In this document: positions 21,531-30,177 of the stretch, in pieces
How the letters are laid out: each line of letters opens with the position of its first letter
Numbering within the stretch: position 1 is the stretch's first letter
From: Chryseobacterium sp. PMSZPI
Lineage (GTDB): Bacteria > Bacteroidota > Bacteroidia > Flavobacteriales > Weeksellaceae
DNA length: 64,000 nucleotides
Direction of reading: 5' to 3'
Assembly: GCF_002835665.1 (NCBI RefSeq)
Contig: NZ_PIZV01000033.1
Coordinates: 1-64,000 of the forward strand
The notes under the pieces: model-generated
Told to the model about the DNA's origin: nothing
Seen by the model: the letters and a program-made list of their open reading frames with translations, nothing else
Databases searched by the model: none
Made by a program: the position numbers and the translations under genes

Positions 21531-21998
21531 ATGTCTGGTACTGTTATATTATCTGAAGGAGTAGAATTTGATCACGTTATACGGGAAGTTTCAAAATATA
21601 TCAACCTCTATGTAATGGCATTTGGAACGGATGAACGAAGCATCACACGCATAGATAAACGTGAAAATATGTATGGCGGAAACGGAACCGTGCACATGAT
21701 ACAAATGTTTGACCCAAAGGAACTGGCCAACAATCGTCTGGCTGCTTATATGGTTTTACTGAATAAAGGTGATGAATCCGGATTTCACACCCACAATGAA
21801 AGAAATGAACAGGAATTATATGTTGTCATCCACGGAATCGGAAAATATAGTGAAAGAACCGGAACAGAAGGAGCCGTACGAAAAAAAGCACTTCAAAAAG
21901 GAGACATTACGGCCATCAATTCCATAGGTTATCATTCTATTGAAAACACAGGGGATGAACCCTTAATTATGTTTGTCATTACCACCAATAATCCATAA
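21531..21998 (+). CDS. Cupin-domain protein
   Basis: The 155-aa protein has a single cupin barrel from about residue 75: GFHTHNERNEQELYVVIHG holds the first metal-binding motif (HxH with a downstream E), and GYHSIENTGDEPL holds the second histidine. The first 70 residues are less conserved. It is a single gene with a hairpin terminator shared with the converging GAF gene. Which reaction it performs, if any, cannot be read from the sequence. Confidence 0.8.
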   Translation: MSGTVILSEGVEFDHVIREVSKYINLYVMAFGTDERSITRIDKRENMYGGNGTVHMIQMFDPKELANNRLAAYMVLLNKGDESGFHTHNERNEQELYVVIHGIGKYSERTGTEGAVRKKALQKGDITAINSIGYHSIENTGDEPLIMFVITTNNP

Positions 21999-22001
21999 AA
22001 A

Positions 22002-22024
22002 ACTCCGACTATAAAAGTCGGAGT
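22002..22024. terminator. Bidirectional terminator cupin/GAF
   Basis: ACTCCGACT (22002-22010) pairs with AGTCGGAGT (22016-22024). The T tract is better on the minus strand side (complement of AAAAA before the stem), so it serves chiefly the GAF gene. Confidence 0.75.
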
Positions 22025-22054
22025 CTATATTTATTTTATCCCTATTGAATTTCA

Positions 22055-22504
22055 TTACAAAATCTTAGAAACTTCATTACAAAGCCATTCTAATAATTCG
22101 CGGTCTTCGTTTGTAAAAGGATCGATAGTATGAGAATCAATATCAATCTGCCCAATGTTTTTTCCGTCTTTAAATATCGGAACAACAATTTCAGCTTTTG
22201 TATCGATTGAACAACTTAGATAATTGCTTTCTTCATGTACATCAGGAACTACAAATGTTTCATTGGAAACAGCAACCTGACCACAAATCCCTTTTCCGTA
22301 AGGAATGATCGTGTGATCTGTTGGAGCTCCTACATAAGGGCCCAATATTAATTCATCTTTATCTCCATTTTTAAAATAGAAACCTGTCCAGTTGAAATAA
22401 GAAATTTCCTGATCCAACAGGTGGCAAACTTTTTCAAGTTTTTCTTCTGTATTATGTTTTGGACTTTCAAGAATTGAGGAAAGTCTTTTCTTTAATTCTG
22501 ACAT
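22055..22504 (-). CDS. GAF protein related to free Met-R-sulfoxide reductase
   Basis: The 149-aa single GAF domain aligns with free methionine-(R)-sulfoxide reductases: IPYGKGICGQVAVSNETFVVPDV and AEIVVPIFKDGKNIGQIDIDS. Two of the family's three catalytic cysteines are kept (ICG and LSCS). The first, which in E. coli sits before the IPFG strand, is replaced here (GAPTDHTIIPYG). Activity may therefore use a two-Cys mechanism, or the protein may only bind a ligand. It is followed by a terminator and preceded closely by the 475-aa gene. Confidence 0.8.
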   Translation of the reverse strand: MSELKKRLSSILESPKHNTEEKLEKVCHLLDQEISYFNWTGFYFKNGDKDELILGPYVGAPTDHTIIPYGKGICGQVAVSNETFVVPDVHEESNYLSCSIDTKAEIVVPIFKDGKNIGQIDIDSHTIDPFTNEDRELLEWLCNEVSKIL

Positions 22505-22516
22505 TATATTGTATTT

Positions 22517-23944
22517 TTAAGAGAATTGTTTAAAGGAAAGTTCTTCTTTATATCCGAACATTCCTCGCTCTTTGATCATTTCTGCTACACCTTCAGGAAC
22601 CTGAGTTTCCCACCCCTTCACGCAACATGCTATTTTTCTTAAAATCTCACGCGAATAAATTTCCAAAAATTCAGGGTTATAATTGGTAATATCTACAATA
22701 CGATTATTACGTTTGAAATATTTATACAACTCTTTCAGGTTTTCTTCCACTTTAAGGTTTGAAGAATCTAATAATTGGTGTGTTTCAGGATCTTTATATG
22801 GGTATAGGTATACTCTCATTCCGTTTCTGAAGAATTTTCCGAATGCTTCAAGAATTCCTCCTGATAAATTTTTGTAATACTTCTCATCAAATACCATCAA
22901 AAGGTTATTAACTCCCATGGCCACCCCAATATCTCCACTTGTATAAGAAGCGAAATAATCGATCAATCTATAATATTCCGAGAAGTTTGAAATAATAACG
23001 GTATATCCCAATTTACCTAAGATATCTACTCTATCTAAAAAGTCTCTTTCATCTATATCACCATCTGCCCGAAGATTGGAAATGGTAATTTCAATAAGGA
23101 CTTCAGTTTCTTCATGAGTACAGATAGCGTCTTTAAAAAACATATCCATACCGTTTTGAAGCATATCGATATTAACTTTCGTTACCGGTCTGAAACTTCC
23201 TCTTACCGCAAAAATATTTTTCTTATATAAAACATCTGCAGGAAGCATATTGTTTCCTTCTGAATTGAAAATTACAGCATCGGTCATTCCGTTTTTTACC
23301 AGCTGTAATGACATCAATCTATTATCAACATATGCAAAAGCAGGTCCACTGAAATCAATCATATCAATTTCAAGATTATCTTTTGCAATATCATCATATA
23401 AAGACTCAACTAATGTCCTTGGATTATCAAAGTAATTGAACGCTCCGAAAATAAGATTTACCCCAAGGTTACCCAATGTTTCCTGTTGTAAAGTGGCATC
23501 GTTTTCTTTGAATTTTACGTGGATCACGATTTCATTGTAATCTTCATTTTCTTTGGTCTGAAAACGAATTCCCACCCAGCCGTGGCCTTTTACTGTTTTA
23601 TCAAAATTGATTGTTGTTACCGTATTAGCATAAGAAAAGAATTTTCTGTCGGGATTATTATCCCTTGATATTCTCTCTTCAATTAATGCTACTTCATAAC
23701 GGAGCATTTTGCGAAGCCTGTTTTGGGTAACATATCTGTTTTTTACCTCTTTTCCGTAGATAGCATCACTAAAATCTTTGTCATAAGCAGACATTGCCTT
23801 AGCAATCGTACCGGAAGCTCCCCCTGCTCTAAAAAAGTGACGAACAGTTTCCTGCCCTGCTCCAATCTCTGCGAAAGTACCATAAATAGTAGGATCTAGA
23901 TTAATTGTTAATGCTTTTTGTTTAGGAGTTAGTTTCTGATACAT
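22517..23944 (-). CDS. Conserved protein of unknown function, 475 aa
   Basis: A soluble protein without signal peptide that begins MYQKLTPKQKALTINLD. Segments such as GAGQETVRHFFRAGGASGTIAKAMSAYD... are strongly conserved in flavobacteria as far as I recall, but databases give inconsistent names and I will not choose one. No nucleotide-binding loop, metal motif or membrane segment is evident. Its stop is 12 bp from the start of the GAF gene, so the two are probably cotranscribed. It is divergently transcribed from the MBL gene. Confidence 0.7.
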   Translation of the reverse strand: MYQKLTPKQKALTINLDPTIYGTFAEIGAGQETVRHFFRAGGASGTIAKAMSAYDKDFSDAIYGKEVKNRYVTQNRLRKMLRYEVALIEERISRDNNPDRKFFSYANTVTTINFDKTVKGHGWVGIRFQTKENEDYNEIVIHVKFKENDATLQQETLGNLGVNLIFGAFNYFDNPRTLVESLYDDIAKDNLEIDMIDFSGPAFAYVDNRLMSLQLVKNGMTDAVIFNSEGNNMLPADVLYKKNIFAVRGSFRPVTKVNIDMLQNGMDMFFKDAICTHEETEVLIEITISNLRADGDIDERDFLDRVDILGKLGYTVIISNFSEYYRLIDYFASYTSGDIGVAMGVNNLLMVFDEKYYKNLSGGILEAFGKFFRNGMRVYLYPYKDPETHQLLDSSNLKVEENLKELYKYFKRNNRIVDITNYNPEFLEIYSREILRKIACCVKGWETQVPEGVAEMIKERGMFGYKEELSFKQFS

Positions 23945-23998
23945 TAGGACATGAAATTTTTTGTAAATTTACCAAAATTAAACCAACCTCAAAACAAA

Positions 23999-24766
23999 AT
24001 GAAGTTGAAATTTTTAGGAACCGGTACTTCGCAAGGTGTGCCCGTCATAGGCTGTACATGTGAAGTGTGTACTTCCGAAAATCCCAAAGACAAACGCTTA
24101 CGCTCTTCCGTGATGGTCACTACGGAGGAAAATAAAAAAATACTCATCGACTGCGGTCCCGATTTCAGACAGCAAATGCTTACAAACCATGAGCATACTG
24201 TAGATATCGCACTGATTACTCATGAGCATAACGACCATGTGATAGGTCTGGATGACATGCGCCCTTTAATTTTCAAAAGCGGTAAAGACGTCCCTCTTTA
24301 TTGCTATCAAAGGGTTGCCCATGAAATAAAAAATCGTTTCCCGTATGCATTTGCAGATGTAAGGTATCCCGGAGCTCCCGCTTTTGAGCTTCATGAAATT
24401 GAAAACGCTCCTTTCCAGGTTTTGGATACGGAAATCACTCCTGTTGAAGTCATTCATTATAAAATTTCTGTTTTTGGATATAAATTTAAAAAGCTGGCTT
24501 ATATTACGGATGCCGGTTTTATTTCCGATACGGAAAAAGAAAAATTAAAGGATTTAGACGTTCTGATTTTAAACTGTATCAGAAAATTTGATCCTCATCC
24601 GGCCCATTTTATTCTTCCGGACGTTATCAAATTGTTTGAAGAGCTACAACCTAAAAAATTATTTTTAACTCACATCAGTCACCATTTAGGACTGCATGAT
24701 ATTGAAGATAAGCAGCTTCCATCCGGAATACACCTTGCCTACGATGGTTTGGAGATAAATTTCTAA
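23999..24766 (+). CDS. MBL-fold metal hydrolase, PhnP-like
   Basis: This 255-aa enzyme starts MKLKFLGTGTSQGVPVIGC and has the metallo-beta-lactamase core motif THEHNDHVIGLDD, an aspartate in YITDAGF and the late histidine in LTHISHHLG. A cysteine pair (CTCEVC) near the N terminus recalls the zinc site of PhnP-type phosphodiesterases. The frame is open 16 codons upstream, but the ATG at 23999 fits the family start. Substrate unknown; PhnP hydrolyses cyclic ribose phosphates and related enzymes cleave RNA ends. Confidence 0.85.
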   Translation: MKLKFLGTGTSQGVPVIGCTCEVCTSENPKDKRLRSSVMVTTEENKKILIDCGPDFRQQMLTNHEHTVDIALITHEHNDHVIGLDDMRPLIFKSGKDVPLYCYQRVAHEIKNRFPYAFADVRYPGAPAFELHEIENAPFQVLDTEITPVEVIHYKISVFGYKFKKLAYITDAGFISDTEKEKLKDLDVLILNCIRKFDPHPAHFILPDVIKLFEELQPKKLFLTHISHHLGLHDIEDKQLPSGIHLAYDGLEINF

Positions 24767-24785
24767 AAAATTCCTTCAAAAAAAC

Positions 24786-24816
24786 TTTGGAGTATTAAGA
24801 AAAGTTTCTATATTTG
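24786..24816 (+). promoter_or_regulatory. Promoter of tRNA-Leu
   Basis: TTTG (24786-24789) and TATATTTG (24809-24816) are separated by 19 nt, an ideal Bacteroidetes promoter, 30 nt before the tRNA. Confidence 0.75.
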
Positions 24817-24846
24817 CACACCGATTCGAAACAAGGTAACACACTT

Positions 24847-24926
24847 GCCCAGGTGGCGGAATTGGTAGACGCGCTGGTCTCAAACACCAGTTCTTAGGAG
24901 TACCGGTTCGATCCCGGTCCTGGGTA
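24847..24926 (+). tRNA. tRNA-Leu (CAA anticodon)
   Basis: The acceptor stem is GCCCAGG/CCTGGGT, the anticodon stem CTGGT/ACCAG, and the loop CTCAAAC has anticodon CAA at 24881-24883. The extended variable arm and the TTCGATC T loop are typical of tRNA-Leu. CCA is not encoded. Confidence 0.95.
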
Positions 24927-24930
24927 CAAA

Positions 24931-24970
24931 AACTCCCTGCAACAGATTGTTTGCAGGGAGTTTTATTTTT
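24931..24970 (+). terminator. Terminator of tRNA-Leu
   Basis: AACTCCCTGCAA (24931-24942) pairs with TTGCAGGGAGTT (24951-24962) and a T-rich tract follows. Confidence 0.88.
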
Positions 24971-25008
24971 TATCTGAGTATCATTAAATTTGACATCGTG
25001 TAAAAAAT

Positions 25009-25319
25009 GGATCAGTCTCAAAACTTGGGGACTAGGTAAAAAATTAGTTAATCCGAAGAAAAAAAATGAATTATCTTTTTACTCCTAGGCTTTATACTGA
25101 AATTTTGTTTAAACGCAAAGACAAGATACAATTGATTATTGATAAGGAAGCTAAGAAAGCGACAAAAGTCGCTGATGAAGCGATGTAGATAGGCGTACGC
25201 TTAGAAAGAATCAATACAATTGATTCAGTCTTTGCTTCCTAAAATACAACACCGGATAATAGAAATCCTTTGCGTGAATTTTTAAATTAGACAGATCTAA
25301 ATATTCTAAGTCACACAAC
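25009..25319. mobile_element. MITE-like element, copy 1
   Basis: About 310 bp, roughly 90 % identical by eye to the inverted copy at 32140-32452. The ends carry imperfect terminal inverted repeats (CAAAACTTGGGGACTA at the left, the complement of CAAAAGTTGTGTGACTTA at the right). It contains the perfect palindrome GCGACaaaaGTCGC and other inner inverted repeats but no ORF. The rest of the 24927-25442 gap is the tRNA terminator and AT-rich DNA. Confidence 0.6.
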
Positions 25320-25442
25320 TTTTGCTCTTGATCTTAAAAATTCGTGTAAATGACTAAAAATCAACCCTCAAGATATTTTCATCTTTTATTCTGTAAAAAA
25401 TGTATATTTGATAATTATGAAATAAACTAATAACCTCCATAA

Positions 25443-26615
25443 ATGAGCAACACCATTGATTTTTTTAATACAATTGTTATTCTTGGTGTTATTCAGGGAA
25501 TATTATCTGCTATTGCTGTAGGATACTACTCTTCGCCTGTTTTCAGCAAAAAACTGCTTTCCGCTATCTTACTGACTTTAGCATTTCTTGGAATTAAAAT
25601 ATTACTGCATACACTTGGTTTATGGCAACATCCTAATCTACACTACTTCCCACTGGCCATAGATACTCTTATACAGCCATTATTTTATTTATACATCTGT
25701 TGTCTTACAGAAGAAAAATTTTCTTTTAAGCAAAAAACATTATGGCACTTTGCACCTGTATTAATATTCCAGGTACATGCTATCCTAGTATATATCGTTA
25801 CATTATCACAAACTAACATTCACTCAAAAGATCACATTGCGGAGCAATACCTGTATTATAATGCTGTCAAATGGATAGAGGATATTCTGGTGTTATTTTC
25901 TTCCGGCATTTACTGGTATTTGAGTTTTCAAAAGGTTCAAAAATATCGGCATTGGTTATTTACAAGTCAATCTGCAACACAATATTCTGAGTTGAAGTGG
26001 CTTCGCAACCTTCTTTTCGGAACCGGGCTTTTGATAACAGTACTTTTCCTATCTTCTTTGCCTGCTAATATTTTACAGTATAAAAATTCATTTCCTTATC
26101 TACAAATATTTTATGGCTACCTTACCATTCTTATTTATTTTTTGTCTTTTCAAGGCTACCATACCTTGTTAGCATCCAAAATGCAGGTATTCAGGATGCC
26201 TCAAAAATCAATATCTGAAATAGATTTACCGGATATTGAGATAAAGACAATAGAAAATCAGGAAAATTTTCAGGATATTCTATCAGCTTTGACAGAAGTA
26301 ATGGAAAAACAATTTCTTTTTATGGAACCGGAGCTCAATCTCAAAGATCTTTCCCGACCAATTGGATTTCCAACTTCTCAAGTTTCATCAGTCATTAATA
26401 CTGGATTTGGGCTAAACTTTCGAGGCTGGGTAAATAGCTACCGGGTAGAAGAAGTAAAGAAAAGACTGAATGATCCTGCCTACAAGCAATTAAGCCTTAC
26501 CGGTATTGCCTATGAATGCGGGTTTAATTCCGAAGCCAGTTTTTATCGTATTTTCAGACAACATACAGGGTATTCTCCTAAAACCTATTTACAGAAACTA
26601 AAATCCAGACATTAA
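25443..26615 (+). CDS. Membrane-anchored AraC-family regulator
   Basis: The 390-aa protein has about seven hydrophobic segments (residues 5-245) followed by a C-terminal AraC-type double helix-turn-helix (about residues 290-388): LNLKDLSRPIGFPTSQVSSVIN, then LSLTGIAYECGFNSEASFYRIFRQHTGYSPKTYLQKL. It probably senses a signal at the membrane and controls transcription from there. The C10 protease gene starts 73 bp downstream in the same direction, which makes it the likely partner or target. Confidence 0.9.
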   Translation: MSNTIDFFNTIVILGVIQGILSAIAVGYYSSPVFSKKLLSAILLTLAFLGIKILLHTLGLWQHPNLHYFPLAIDTLIQPLFYLYICCLTEEKFSFKQKTLWHFAPVLIFQVHAILVYIVTLSQTNIHSKDHIAEQYLYYNAVKWIEDILVLFSSGIYWYLSFQKVQKYRHWLFTSQSATQYSELKWLRNLLFGTGLLITVLFLSSLPANILQYKNSFPYLQIFYGYLTILIYFLSFQGYHTLLASKMQVFRMPQKSISEIDLPDIEIKTIENQENFQDILSALTEVMEKQFLFMEPELNLKDLSRPIGFPTSQVSSVINTGFGLNFRGWVNSYRVEEVKKRLNDPAYKQLSLTGIAYECGFNSEASFYRIFRQHTGYSPKTYLQKLKSRH

Positions 26616-26688
26616 AAGAGCTCTCAAAACCTGTTTTGAGTGGTCTAAAGACTTCTGATATTGTTTATTTGCACCAAATATTATCCTT

Positions 26689-27519
26689 ATGAAGTTTACT
26701 AAACTATTATCCGTCATTTTATTAATTATTTACTATACAGGATATTCTCAAATCAGTTCAGATCAGATTCCTGCACAGCAACCTGTTCATATGAAAGCAA
26801 AATTTTTAATAAAAACAAACTGGGATCAATGGGGAATTTATGCCCAATATACTCCCAACAAGCAAGTATTGGGTTGTTGGAGTACAGCTTTAGCACAAAT
26901 CTTTTATTATCATCATTTAAAACCTTACGGTACAGTTGCCTACAGCTGTTCCAAAGGATATGCCATTAAGGAAACTCTATCTGATTATACTTTAAACTGG
27001 AAACATTTTGCTACTCAAATCAATGAGAATAGCTCTCCAGAAACCATAGATGCAATAGCACGGTACTCCTATCTCACAGCACTTGCTATTCGTAAAGATT
27101 TTGGAACGTCTAAATACTTAGAAATGATCAACCCTGCCCCTCAGATCATAAAGCATTTTGCATGTAAAGCTACTTTTTATGCGAGTTTTACCGGAGATAT
27201 TCCTTTTTCACAAGAACAAATGAATTCCATTGCTCGAGCGGAACAGATCGAACACATTATAAACAAAGACAGTATTATATTATTGATTAAAAATGAAATT
27301 ATCCATAAAAGACCTGTTTATTTTCATATGGGTAATTTTACCAGTTATGGTCATTCTACTGTTATAGATGGGTATCTGGAAAAAAATAAAACATTTTATG
27401 TTCATATCAATTACGGAGCGAGTGGCTTCCGGACCGGATGGTATGACTTGTTTAAACCTATTGATGTAGAAGATGATATCCATTTGCGAGCATTTATCAC
27501 TATTGAATCCACCAGGTAG
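26689..27519 (+). CDS. C10 (streptopain-like) cysteine protease
   Basis: The 276-aa secreted protein has a signal peptide ending near GYSQ (residue 21). GCWSTALAQIFYYHHLKPYG places the catalytic cysteine at about residue 63, and YGHSTVIDGY the catalytic histidine at about 222; both match C10 peptidases such as SpeB and interpain, as does HINYGASGFRTGWYDL near the end. It lacks the long propeptide and the C-terminal sorting domain of typical Bacteroidetes members. A missing propeptide raises the question of how activity is restrained. Confidence 0.82.
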   Translation: MKFTKLLSVILLIIYYTGYSQISSDQIPAQQPVHMKAKFLIKTNWDQWGIYAQYTPNKQVLGCWSTALAQIFYYHHLKPYGTVAYSCSKGYAIKETLSDYTLNWKHFATQINENSSPETIDAIARYSYLTALAIRKDFGTSKYLEMINPAPQIIKHFACKATFYASFTGDIPFSQEQMNSIARAEQIEHIINKDSIILLIKNEIIHKRPVYFHMGNFTSYGHSTVIDGYLEKNKTFYVHINYGASGFRTGWYDLFKPIDVEDDIHLRAFITIESTR

Positions 27520-27534
27520 CAAGATTTTAAGACA

Positions 27535-27570
27535 ATAAAAAACAGAATAGGATGATTCCTATTCTGTTTG
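27535..27570. terminator. Hairpin between C10 protease and Hcp gene
   Basis: ACAGAATAGGATGATTCCTATTCTGTTTGT folds as ACAGAATAGG-ATGATT-CCTATTCTGT and is followed by T-rich sequence. It can end the C10 gene on the plus strand and the Hcp gene on the minus strand. Confidence 0.7.
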
Positions 27571-27599
27571 TATCTATATTAATTAAAAAAATCAGTTTC

Positions 27600-28007
27600 T
27601 TATACTGTAGGCCATCCTCCATCATAAGAAGAATTACCCAGATCAATTTGCTCTGCACTTACTACAAAAGTGATATACATGCTGTTATCATCTACTGCAT
27701 CAAAGTCTACTTCGTGCTGAATAACATATCCGTTATTCCACTTCAATGTTGTTAACGTTCCTTCTTCGTGAGATTTGTTGAAAGTTACTTCTCCTACAGT
27801 AGGTTTGTATTTTCCATTCAGAAGAGTTTCCAGGATATCAGATTTTTCCGTAGCTTCTACAGTAATCTTGATAAGGGCATTGGAAGGATCGGATGCCACT
27901 CTACCTGATACGTCAGTAGAACGTGATACACTGTAATTAAGCTTTAATAGCTTCTGTCCTTCTCCGTTGTTGAATTTTAAAATTCCTCTTGAATTTCTTT
28001 CTGCCAT
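27600..28007 (-). CDS. tssD: T6SS tube protein TssD (Hcp), Bacteroidetes type
   Basis: The 135-aa protein matches the Hcp/TssD group of the Bacteroidetes type VI secretion system (T6SSiii): MAERNSRGILKFNNGEGQKLLKLNYSVSRSTDVSGR, followed by beta-rich sequence ending YDGGWPTV. Hcp rings stack to the inner tube and carry effectors. It is monocistronic and 18 kb from the tssC/tssB sheath genes in this window, so it may serve as a specialised or orphan Hcp. No signal peptide is present, as expected. Confidence 0.85.
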   Translation of the reverse strand: MAERNSRGILKFNNGEGQKLLKLNYSVSRSTDVSGRVASDPSNALIKITVEATEKSDILETLLNGKYKPTVGEVTFNKSHEEGTLTTLKWNNGYVIQHEVDFDAVDDNSMYITFVVSAEQIDLGNSSYDGGWPTV

Positions 28008-28059
28008 GATCGTAAATTTTAATCGTTAATATTTTGTGATTTGATGTTGTTTATATCAC

Positions 28060-28088
28060 CAAATTTAGATGTATTTATTCTATTACAA
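28060..28088 (-). promoter_or_regulatory. Promoter of tssD
   Basis: On the minus strand TTG (28088-28086) and TAAATTTG (28067-28060) are 18 nt apart and fit the Bacteroidetes promoter; the leader is about 45 nt. Confidence 0.5.
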
Positions 28089-28240
28089 TACAATTTGAAT
28101 GGAAATATGAAAAAGTGTCGTATTTCTACGACTAACACTTGTTAGGTATTTCATTAGTTATCAATCAGAATACAATTCTTTAAAGGAAAATGAATTACTG
28201 AAACATATGATTGAAATTTCAATCCACCAATCAAAAAAAT

Positions 28241-28936
28241 CTAGGCGACATTGACGCCAAAAACATGTCCGACTAAAGCTGTAGCTCCCATCGCTACCGT
28301 TCCCCAGAAACAGATTCTCAATACCGCGATTTTAATACTCGAGCCTCCCGCTCTGGCTGAAATCGCTCCCAAAAACATCAAAAATATAATAGAAAAACCG
28401 TATTGAAAGTATACCATTTGCTTAATAGGAGCCAATAAAGAGACCATAAAAGGAAGTAATGCCCCAACAGCAAAGGATCCAAATGAAGCCAGAGCAGCCA
28501 CCAATGGCTTCGCCTGTGTTATTTCATTAATTCCTAATTCATCACGGGCATGAGCTCCTAAAGCGTCATGTTTTGTAAGTTCAATGGCAACCTGCATTGC
28601 TGTTTCTTTGGTGCATCCTCTTTGCTCATAAACTTTAGCCAATTCTCTAAGTTCAATTTCCGGCATTTCTTCAAGCTCTCGCTTTTCACGCATTAAGTCT
28701 GCTTTTTCGGTATCTTCCTGTGAGCTTACGGAAACATATTCTCCGGCAGCCATAGATAATGCCCCAGCAATCATCCCTGCTAAGGCTGCAAGTATGATGA
28801 TATGGCGTTCCGGTTCTGCCGCGGCAACACCAATAACAATACTTGTAGTGGATAATAATCCGTCATTTGCTCCCAATACTGCTGCCCGAAGCCAGCCCAC
28901 CCTGTTTACATAGTGTTTTTCTAACTGATGATGCAT
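28241..28936 (-). CDS. VIT1/CCC1-family transporter
   Basis: This 231-aa membrane protein has five hydrophobic segments and the VIT signature: RVGWLRAAVLGANDGLLSTTSIVIGVAAA, then GMIAGALSMAAGEYVSVSSQ with a charged cytosolic loop (EKADLMREKRELEEMPEIEL). Members export Fe2+ or Mn2+ from the cytoplasm. The single gene is transcribed alone. The region upstream (28937-29268, 332 bp) shows only AT-rich DNA and the start signals of lgt. Confidence 0.9.
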   Translation of the reverse strand: MHHQLEKHYVNRVGWLRAAVLGANDGLLSTTSIVIGVAAAEPERHIIILAALAGMIAGALSMAAGEYVSVSSQEDTEKADLMREKRELEEMPEIELRELAKVYEQRGCTKETAMQVAIELTKHDALGAHARDELGINEITQAKPLVAALASFGSFAVGALLPFMVSLLAPIKQMVYFQYGFSIIFLMFLGAISARAGGSSIKIAVLRICFWGTVAMGATALVGHVFGVNVA

Positions 28937-29237
28937 ATTAAATATTTCTGTGTTGATATGGTAATAAAGTTATAAAATGTTTCTTCAAGAATCATTTTAA
29001 ATTAGCTGAAATTCTACTTCAGATAAAACCACATCTGATATGATAAAAATCAGAGGTTTATTACTTATACTTGTCATAAGCTATTTGACTTTTTGTGCAT
29101 TCAGCTTCTTTAGTATAAAAAATCTCTTGTTCTTATAAAACAAGCTATAAGTCAGGTGGGATTTATCACTAATACTTTATGAATCAATGTATAGAGTACC
29201 CGAAACCGTCTTCAGCACTCAAAAGTTCCTATTTTCT

Positions 29238-29245
29238 TATATTTG
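29238..29245 (+). promoter_or_regulatory. -7 box of lgt
   Basis: TATATTTG fits the Bacteroidetes -7 element and lies 23 nt before the lgt ATG. The upstream box is unclear. The rest of the 332-bp gap holds nothing I can name. Confidence 0.45.
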
Positions 29246-29268
29246 CATCATAAAATCCAACTACATTA

Positions 29269-30105
29269 ATGAGTTTATTATACATCGACTGGAATGTCAA
29301 TCCTGAGATCATCAATATTTTAGGTATTCCCATAAAATATTACGGACTGTTATTTCTGACAGGACTGGTATTATGTTTTACTATTTTAAAAAGTATTTAC
29401 AAAAAAGAGAACTTAAGTTTACAGGCGCATGACGCTTTATTTTCATACGCTCTTATAGGGATTCTGGTAGGAGCCCGATTGGGACATTGTATCTTTTATG
29501 ATTTTGAGTATTACTCCCAGCATCCTCTTGAAATCTTTTTACCGATTCAAAAAGCACCTGACGGAGCTTACCATTTCACAGGTTTTGCAGGACTGGCAAG
29601 CCATGGTGGCGGAATTGGATTGGTTATTATGCTGTTGATATATGCCAGAAAATATGCTATTCCATTTATGACGATACTGGATGCTATAGCTATTGTACTC
29701 CCCTTAGGTGGTGTTTTTATCAGATTGGCCAACCTTATGAATTCGGAAATCATTGGAGTTCCTACCAACGTTCCATGGGCTTTCATTTTCCGACAGGTGG
29801 ATGATTTACCGAGACATCCTGCTCAACTTTATGAAGCAATTTCTTATGGAATTATTTTCCTGATTGTATATCTTATGTATAAGAAAAATACCATTGAAAT
29901 CGGAAAAGGATTTTATTTTGGAATCAGTATTCTTTTAATTTTTATCATGCGTATCCTGATTGAGTTTATCAAGGTAGATCAGGTGGAATTTGAACATGGT
30001 ATGAGCTTGAATATGGGACAAATTTTAAGTATTCCTTTTGTCCTTTTGGGAGGATATTTTATTGTTAAAAACATACTGGAAAAAACAAAGGTTAAAACTT
30101 CATAA
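29269..30105 (+). CDS. lgt: Prolipoprotein diacylglyceryl transferase
   Basis: Lgt (278 aa) transfers diacylglycerol from phosphatidylglycerol to the lipobox cysteine of prolipoproteins, the first step in lipoprotein maturation. Seven membrane segments are visible. GARLGHCIFYDFEYY and RLANLMNSEIIGVPT, then PRHPAQLYEAISYG, are the family signatures, with the essential arginine and histidine present. The many lipobox proteins in this window (GldD, lectin, peptidase and others) are clients. Confidence 0.95.
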   Translation: MSLLYIDWNVNPEIINILGIPIKYYGLLFLTGLVLCFTILKSIYKKENLSLQAHDALFSYALIGILVGARLGHCIFYDFEYYSQHPLEIFLPIQKAPDGAYHFTGFAGLASHGGGIGLVIMLLIYARKYAIPFMTILDAIAIVLPLGGVFIRLANLMNSEIIGVPTNVPWAFIFRQVDDLPRHPAQLYEAISYGIIFLIVYLMYKKNTIEIGKGFYFGISILLIFIMRILIEFIKVDQVEFEHGMSLNMGQILSIPFVLLGGYFIVKNILEKTKVKTS

Positions 30106-30125
30106 CTTCCATCGTTTATAAAAAG

Positions 30126-30158
30126 CACCCCATTGAAAAGAATTTCAATGGGGTGTTT
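30126..30158. terminator. Bidirectional terminator lgt/SDR
   Basis: A 13-bp perfect stem, CACCCCATTGAAA (30126-30138) with TTTCAATGGGGTG (30143-30155), has an AGAA loop and a TTTT tail on the plus strand. Converging genes lie on both sides. Confidence 0.85.
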
Positions 30159-30177
30159 TATTAAGGATGATTCAAAA

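Noticed and set aside
24776..25021. Minus-strand ORF of 81 aa
   Set aside because: It runs antisense through the tRNA-Leu gene and its terminator.
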